Part shown: positions 6,736-10,287 of the stretch, piece by piece
Layout: each line of letters begins with the position of its first letter
Numbering within the stretch: the first letter of the stretch is position 1
Origin: Nitrospiraceae bacterium
GTDB lineage: Bacteria > Nitrospirota > UBA9217
DNA length: 10,287 bases
Assembly: GCA_003454665.1 (NCBI GenBank)
Contig: DMKB01000143.1
Location: 1 to 10,287 of the forward strand
Direction of reading: 5' to 3'
The notes under the pieces: generated by a model
The model's input: only the letters and a program-made list of their open reading frames with translations
The model's database searches: none
Told to the model about the DNA's origin: nothing
Made by a program: the position numbers and the translations under genes

Positions 6736-7918
6736 ATTTACTGAACACCATGGCCGTATTCTGCCCGCCGAAGGCCGCATTGATCTTTAATACGTGATTG
6801 ATCTTCATCGAAAGGGGTTCTTCGCGTACGATGCGCAGCGGCACCCCAGGATCAGGCTGATCGCAGTTCACGCTTGGCAGAACTCGCTGATGCTTCAGCA
6901 TATCAATCACCCCAAGTGCCTCCACGGCCCCGCAGGCTCCGATCAAGTGACCAATCTGCCCTTTCAAAGCAAAGACGGGGATGTCTCTAAACCGTTTCGG
7001 AAAGAGGAACTCCATCGCCTTTGCTTCGGCGGTCGCGTTCTTTACAGTTCCGGTCCCGTGCATATCGACGGTATCGATGTCGTCGGGAGTTATCCCTGCG
7101 TCCTGGATCGCGTCCAGCGCAGCCTGCGCGAGGCTCCCCCCGCTCGGCTCCGGATCGGTTACCATATATGCATCCATAGTGGATCCGTACCCGGCCACTT
7201 CACAGAAGATTGTTTCCCTCTCTGCATTCTCTTCCCGTTCAAAAAGATAGGCCGCTGCTCCTTCGCCGATCACCAGACCGCATCGGTTCCGATCAAAGGG
7301 CCGGCATGCGCTGGAAGGCTCTCCCCTCCACTTCGAAAGAGCTCCGAGGCTGTAGAAACCCATGTAGTGCAGATGCGAGAGCATCGAATCGAGCCCTCCG
7401 GTTATGACGGCCTTTCCTGGGGTGTTCCTCAGCAGGCGCAGAGAGAGCCCCATGGCCTGCGTTGAAGCCACACATGCAGACACATTGACAAAATGTCCGC
7501 CCCTGACATCAAATTCCCCTGCAAGCATGTCGGCAACGCGGTGCGCTCTCAGGTTGCAACTGTTCCAATCGCGCCTGCTCTTTTGCCTCACATATCCCAG
7601 GAAATCGAAATAGTCGATCCCCGCCCCCAGATGCAAGAGCCTGTCCGCAGGATCATATCGATCGACTCGGCTAGTCCTGAAGAGCTCGTCCATCGACTTT
7701 CTGATGAAGACCTCTTTCCGGTCGACCGCCGGATCTGATCTGAATACCATCCTGCTCTGCCTGACTTCCGCTCCCAACGCCGTCGGAAAAAATTCGGTAT
7801 CGAAGTTGGTGATGCGGTCCACTCCCCGGGATGAGTTATGAAGTCCCTGAAAAAATTCCTCCAGCCCCGATCCGATGGGAGAAACGACTCCGGCGCCGGT
7901 AATGACGACCTTCTTCAC
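6725..7918 (-). CDS. Beta-ketoacyl-ACP synthase, FabF/KAS II type
   Basis: A 397-residue condensing enzyme with the full Cys-His-His set of KAS II and type II polyketide ketosynthases: nucleophile C149 in VSACVAST, H287 in DMHGTGT, K319 and H324 in LKGQIGHLIGA. GEGAAAYLFE around 219-227 and a C-terminal NAAFGGQNTAMVF (from 380) are also typical. It condenses an ACP-bound acyl chain with malonyl-ACP, releasing CO2. Its position beside a half-length ketosynthase-like protein recalls ketosynthase/chain-length-factor pairs in polyketide and aryl-polyene pathways. The start is GTG at 7918: it fits the family's usual MKKVVITG beginning and overlaps the upstream stop as GTGA. Length is slightly short of E. 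coli FabF but no domain is missing. It is probably dedicated to this pathway rather than housekeeping, given the tailoring genes around it. Confidence 0.93.
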   Translation of the reverse strand: MKKVVITGAGVVSPIGSGLEEFFQGLHNSSRGVDRITNFDTEFFPTALGAEVRQSRMVFRSDPAVDRKEVFIRKSMDELFRTSRVDRYDPADRLLHLGAGIDYFDFLGYVRQKSRRDWNSCNLRAHRVADMLAGEFDVRGGHFVNVSACVASTQAMGLSLRLLRNTPGKAVITGGLDSMLSHLHYMGFYSLGALSKWRGEPSSACRPFDRNRCGLVIGEGAAAYLFEREENAERETIFCEVAGYGSTMDAYMVTDPEPSGGSLAQAALDAIQDAGITPDDIDTVDMHGTGTVKNATAEAKAMEFLFPKRFRDIPVFALKGQIGHLIGACGAVEALGVIDMLKHQRVLPSVNCDQPDPGVPLRIVREEPLSMKINHVLKINAAFGGQNTAMVFSKYEQ

Positions 7919-8508
7919 TTCCTGGCCTCCCCAATGTACCAGCTTCGGAACATTTCAATGCCCTCCCCATCGGAGCCAAGAAAGGGAGAATTCACGATTT
8001 CCTCCTTATTAGCCAGGGTGAATGCGGATTCAACCCTCCCGTCCCGGTGGACCTTGCCGCAGCCGAGAAGTATTTTTTTTTCAACAGGCGCATGCAGGGC
8101 CTGGATCAAAAGGCCTCGCGCAGAAGCGTAAATGACCGCATTATCGCCGATAAGGCCGTGTTCGATCGATACGAGGCTCAGCGGCATGTTGTAGAGGGCC
8201 TTGAACTGGGTGAGCGGCATGACCGCCTTCGTTCCTTTCTCGATGAAAAGGCGCTGGCTGAAATTTCCCTGCTCATCAAGGCTCGCATCCGTAATTCGAT
8301 CGAGTCCGAGGTCTTCGAACTCCATTCTGCCTGTTTCATAGTAAAAGGGCGTTTCAGCGCCGACGGATGATTCCCGTATAAGCTTAGTGGCACAAATGAC
8401 GGCAGCGGCCGCCTCGCGATTAAAATACTTTGCGAGTTTCTTATTCTTCAGATATTCCTGAACAGGGATCGGTGCCCCCGTATCGTGGGACTCAAATACG
8501 ACCTTCAT
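7915..8508 (-). CDS. Half-length ketosynthase-like protein lacking the active-site cysteine
   Basis: A 197-residue protein resembling only the N-terminal half of a beta-ketoacyl synthase (the type gathered in the Pfam N-terminal ketoacyl-synthase family 2). The stretch MPLSLVSIEHGLIGDNAVIYASARG (given here only by its position, residues 108-132) aligns with the ketosynthase nucleophile elbow, but the cysteine of the usual TACASG is Ser129. The second half, with the two histidines, is absent. It therefore cannot catalyse condensation. It may act like a chain-length factor or a scaffold bound to the active ketosynthase encoded just downstream (4-base GTGA overlap). I chose the ATG at 8508 over an in-frame TTG at 8517; both lie inside the dehydratase gene, giving a 17-base overlap. 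Assignment rests on this one motif and on context. Confidence 0.68.
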   Translation of the reverse strand: MKVVFESHDTGAPIPVQEYLKNKKLAKYFNREAAAAVICATKLIRESSVGAETPFYYETGRMEFEDLGLDRITDASLDEQGNFSQRLFIEKGTKAVMPLTQFKALYNMPLSLVSIEHGLIGDNAVIYASARGLLIQALHAPVEKKILLGCGKVHRDGRVESAFTLANKEEIVNSPFLGSDGEGIEMFRSWYIGEARK

Positions 8509-8974
8509 CTTCCACAACCTTCGTTAGTCTCGTCACAATCCCGTATAACTCCTCTCTCGACTGCTGTATCGTATCGTTCGGCATCGTGACAAAATGAAAC
8601 ATGAGTTCGCCCTCTGCGCAGATGTCGCCGTCGAGCATGGCCGTCACGTTTACCGCGCCGTATTCATCCTGCATGGACAGGATCTCAGCCCGGTACAGCA
8701 GCCTGTCGCCGGGGCCTGCCGGCTTTCTCAGTTTGAACTGCCTGACGATGGTCAGCACGGCACGTTTTACCGGGAGCCCCCTCTCTTTCATCGTTATTTC
8801 AAAAAACGAGCCGCCGAGCTGGGCAAGCCCTTCGAGGATGAGGCTGCCCGGAAAGAGGGGATACCCCGGAAAATGTTCGTTGAAAACATCCTCCGAGAGC
8901 GAGATACACTTTACAGCGGTAATATATTTCCCATGGCAAATCGTCTCGATACGATCAATCAGGTGAAATCTCAT
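8492..8974 (-). CDS. FabZ-type 3-hydroxyacyl-ACP dehydratase (hotdog fold)
   Basis: A 160-residue hotdog protein with the FabZ active site: H34 in NEHFPGYPLFPG and E48 in LILEGLAQLGG, spaced 14 residues as in FabZ. The central helix and later strands (VLTIVRQFKLRKPAGPGDRL) fit the family. It removes water from 3-hydroxyacyl-ACP to give trans-2-enoyl-ACP. The C-terminal 20 or so residues (QQSREELYGIVTRL and after) are extra compared with a minimal FabZ and may be a helical tail. The ATG at 8974 has AGGA eight bases upstream across an A-rich stretch, the clearest ribosome binding site in the operon, which fits its being the first gene. About 500 bases without a gene precede it, so its promoter lies there. 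No separate enoyl reductase gene follows in the window. Confidence 0.92.
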   Translation of the reverse strand: MRFHLIDRIETICHGKYITAVKCISLSEDVFNEHFPGYPLFPGSLILEGLAQLGGSFFEITMKERGLPVKRAVLTIVRQFKLRKPAGPGDRLLYRAEILSMQDEYGAVNVTAMLDGDICAEGELMFHFVTMPNDTIQQSREELYGIVTRLTKVVEDEGRI

Positions 8975-9092
8975 TTTTTTTATCCTAAATCTTTGTGAAC
9001 TCCGCGGTACATCGCTTTTTTCGAGGTCAATTCATGCAAATCGCCTCTCTTTATTCAACCGGAAAAAGAATTAGTAAAGGGAAACCACTACA

Positions 9093-9110
9093 GCATTAAT
9101 AAATCAATGC
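9093..9110. promoter_or_regulatory. Imperfect 18-bp palindrome, possible operator
   Basis: GCATTAATAAATCAATGC: two 8-base arms around a 2-base centre, with 7 of 8 positions pairing. It lies about 120 bases upstream of the first operon gene in AT-rich sequence, where a repressor or activator site would be expected. Directly beside it GCGTTC occurs twice, 8 bases apart (9109-9114 and 9117-9122). The size and symmetry fit a dimeric helix-turn-helix regulator. I do not recognise it as a known operator. Confidence 0.35.
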
Positions 9111-9166
9111 GTTCGAGCGTTCAGATGATACGTTTTCTGGTTCGTCTGTATTTATTCAGTCAAGAA

Positions 9167-9203
9167 TACTATAAACCTATAAAAAGCGCAAGAATTTATA
9201 GTA
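9167..9203. promoter_or_regulatory. 9-bp perfect inverted repeat with repeated CTATAAA, possible operator
   Basis: TACTATAAA at 9167-9175 is matched by its exact reverse complement TTTATAGTA at 9195-9203. A further direct copy of CTATAAA sits at 9177-9183, 8 bases from the first. The array lies about 200 bases upstream of the dehydratase gene. The three copies could be a regulator site or part of an AT-rich promoter. A transcription terminator is unlikely because the stem has almost no GC. Confidence 0.35.
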
Positions 9204-9310
9204 AATTGAAAATTGCAGCGTGCAGTGAAGACTATCCATGGAGTTGGGGTAAGGAATAGCGGCGCCCGGGAGTTCGCAAAACCATCCGGGATGAAGGTGG
9301 AGACTTACGA

Positions 9311-9340
9311 TTAAAACAGCGCAACAATCTTATTGCTGTT
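9311..9340 (-). terminator. Weak possible terminator of the guaA-dsrE unit
   Basis: Read on the minus strand, AACAGC (9340-9335) can pair with GCTGTT (9320-9315) across a 14-base loop, and TTTT runs on from the second arm. The stem is only 6 pairs and the U tract is short, so this is a weak intrinsic terminator at best. It lies about 140 bases beyond the DsrE-family stop codon, with no better hairpin-plus-T run seen nearer. Confidence 0.22.
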
Positions 9341-9480
9341 CCTTTGCCTGGAAGCTGTTTTTCACAGGCAGCGAAGCGACTTGATAGGGAAAAAGTTGTC
9401 TGCAGATTGGCGCACCTACCTTTTCCTCCACAACCGGCAAGGCTGCTGAAGAGGGTCAGGTCAGTGTGCGGTTTCATTGA

Positions 9481-9834
9481 TCAGGGTTTGATATAGCCAA
9501 ACCCGTCGGCCTGGCGCTTCACGATCTCTTCCATGCTCGAGGCTACGACGTCCACAAAGTCGGGCAGCTCTTTTGATTCGATCTTCTCTTTGGCCAGCGC
9601 GTTGTTGCAGGCAAAGAACCGCACTCCCCGGCCTGCCAGCTGCTTCATGCGCTCGATCTCTTCCGGGAGCGCCTGATCCCGCTGATGCACAAAACCGTTC
9701 ACGCCGTGCCCGTTCGATATGACATGCGTTTCTATGTTCGCGCCGTCAGGACCGTTCTTCATGTTCGTAATGCTGTTCAGGGCGACGCCCCATCGTTCTG
9801 CTTCATTTACGTGGATTAGCACTTTGAGTATCAT
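9481..9834 (-). CDS. DsrE/DsrF-family small protein (COG1416-like)
   Basis: A 117-residue protein of the DsrE fold. It starts MILKVLIHVNEAERWGVALN, has a HVISNGHGVNGF loop at residues 37-48, and a single cysteine C76 in FFACNNALAKEKI, where family members have their conserved Cys. Related proteins take part in intracellular sulfur transfer, but many stand-alone COG1416 members have no known role, and this one lacks the partners (DsrF, DsrH, TusE) that would show a sulfur relay. I chose the ATG at 9834: GGAG lies 8 bases upstream. The alternative ATG at 9849 falls inside the guaA coding end and adds five residues outside the family pattern. It begins 5 bases after the guaA stop, so the two genes are probably cotranscribed. 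It is most likely unrelated to the lipid operon downstream. Confidence 0.85.
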   Translation of the reverse strand: MILKVLIHVNEAERWGVALNSITNMKNGPDGANIETHVISNGHGVNGFVHQRDQALPEEIERMKQLAGRGVRFFACNNALAKEKIESKELPDFVDVVASSMEEIVKRQADGFGYIKP

Positions 9835-9839
9835 AGTGA

Positions 9840-10287
9840 TCACTCCCATTCTATCGTACTTGGCGGTTTGGACGATATATCATAAACGACACGGTTCACC
9901 CCCTTTACCTCGTTAATGATCCTGTTCGATATGATCCCCAGGAGTTCATAAGGCAACTGAACCCAGTCTGCCGTCATCCCGTCCTTGCTCGTCACCGCCC
10001 GCACGGCGATCACGTTCTCGTACGTGCGCTCATCACCCATGACGCCGACGGTCTTGATGGGCAGCAGAACGGCAAAGGACTGCCAGATGTCCCGGTACAT
10101 GCCGGCCTTCTTGATCTCGTCCAGCACGATTGCATCGGCTTCGCGAAGGATGGCCAGCCGTTCCTCCGTCACGTCACCGAGAATGCGTATGGCAAGCCCC
10201 GGACCGGGGAAGGGCTGCCGGTCGATGATATCGTCCGGCATGGCGAGTTCCCTGCCGATTGCCCTCACTTCATCCTTGAACAGCTCG
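9840..10287 (-). CDS. guaA: GMP synthase (glutamine-hydrolysing), C-terminal part
   Basis: The last 149 codons of GuaA; the 5' part lies outside the window and the reading frame runs through the edge. GuaA converts XMP to GMP in purine synthesis using ATP and glutamine. The visible part is the end of the ATP-pyrophosphatase domain and the dimerisation domain, with signatures RQPFPGPGLAIRILG, DERTYENVIAVRAV, TSKDGMTADW and the C-terminus KPPSTIEWE, all highly conserved in GuaA. No frameshift is seen. It is a housekeeping gene and marks the edge of ordinary genome sequence next to the specialised operon. Confidence 0.97.
   Translation of the reverse strand, partial: ELFKDEVRAIGRELAMPDDIIDRQPFPGPGLAIRILGDVTEERLAILREADAIVLDEIKKAGMYRDIWQSFAVLLPIKTVGVMGDERTYENVIAVRAVTSKDGMTADWVQLPYELLGIISNRIINEVKGVNRVVYDISSKPPSTIEWE

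Larger units (their letters stand above)
8975..9480. other. Intergenic region upstream of the lipid operon
   Basis: About 500 bases between the DsrE-family gene and the operon's first gene. The part near the operon (about 9040-9215) is AT-rich and holds two inverted repeats, listed separately; the part near dsrE is richer in GC. I found no tRNA, rRNA or riboswitch pattern that I could support, and no sigma-70 promoter with both boxes convincing. On the minus strand TTGACT at 9163-9158 is a fair -35 box but has no -10 box at the right distance. An 81-codon minus-strand frame at 9232-9477 has no ribosome binding site and no recognisable family, so I do not call it a gene. Confidence 0.7.

Noticed and set aside
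6736..6780. Longer start for the second FabG-type protein (ATG at 6780).
   Set aside because: It would add 15 residues that do not look like an SDR N-terminus and would sit deep in the ketosynthase gene; the ATG at 6735 gives the normal family start.
9135..9163. Sigma-70 promoter starting from TTGACT on the minus strand.
   Set aside because: No TATAAT-like box at 16-18 bases; the sequence there is ACCAGAA, so I could not support a full promoter.
9232..9477. Minus-strand 81-codon frame with GCGGKGRC and RFAACEKQLPG, faintly like a [2Fe-2S] ferredoxin of the CGGKGxCGxC type.
   Set aside because: The third cysteine of the motif is Leu, the spacing to the last Cys is far too short, there is no ribosome binding site, and the rest matches nothing I know. 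Chance or a decayed remnant; not supportable as a gene.
8975..9480. Riboswitch or structured RNA in the leader.
   Set aside because: I compared by eye with cobalamin and cyclic-di-GMP riboswitch core sequences and found no match; only short hairpins are present.

Overview
The window is about 10.3 kb of bacterial DNA of moderate GC content. Every convincing gene lies on the minus strand, so transcription runs from high to low coordinates. The tight gene packing, Shine-Dalgarno starts, a GuaA/DsrE pair and abundant Fe-S radical SAM enzymes suggest an anaerobic bacterium of the Desulfobacterota or Nitrospirota type. That placement is inference; no marker in the window fixes the phylum.

Layout in transcription order. 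(1) 10287-9481: the 3' end of guaA (GMP synthase), then a small DsrE-family gene 5 bases downstream, probably cotranscribed. (2) 9480-8975: about 500 bases with no convincing gene. This stretch holds two inverted repeats that look like operators and must contain the promoter of what follows. (3) 8974 to beyond position 1: one uninterrupted operon of at least 12 genes. Every junction overlaps, abuts or is separated by only 3 bases. The order is FabZ-type dehydratase, half-length cysteine-less ketosynthase-like protein, FabF-type ketosynthase, FabG-type reductase, nitroreductase-family flavoprotein, unusually long acyl carrier protein, second FabG-type reductase, radical SAM enzyme of the COG1964/Tes-like family, secreted DUF1571 (LolA-like) protein, hexapeptide acyltransferase, second COG1964/Tes-like radical SAM enzyme, and a third, different radical SAM protein cut by the window edge.

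How they could work together (inference). The ketosynthase, two ketoreductases, dehydratase and ACP form an almost complete type II fatty-acid/polyketide elongation module. No recognisable FabI, FabK or FabV enoyl reductase is visible. The chain may therefore stay unsaturated, as in aryl-polyene-like pathways, or the nitroreductase homologue may do the reduction. Radical SAM enzymes related to archaeal tetraether lipid synthase, which joins unactivated alkyl carbons, could then couple, cyclise or alkylate the chain. The acyltransferase could load the product onto an acceptor, and the secreted LolA-like protein could handle the lipid in the periplasm. The product is unknown. A specialised membrane or envelope lipid is the best guess, and the combination is the most interesting thing in the window.
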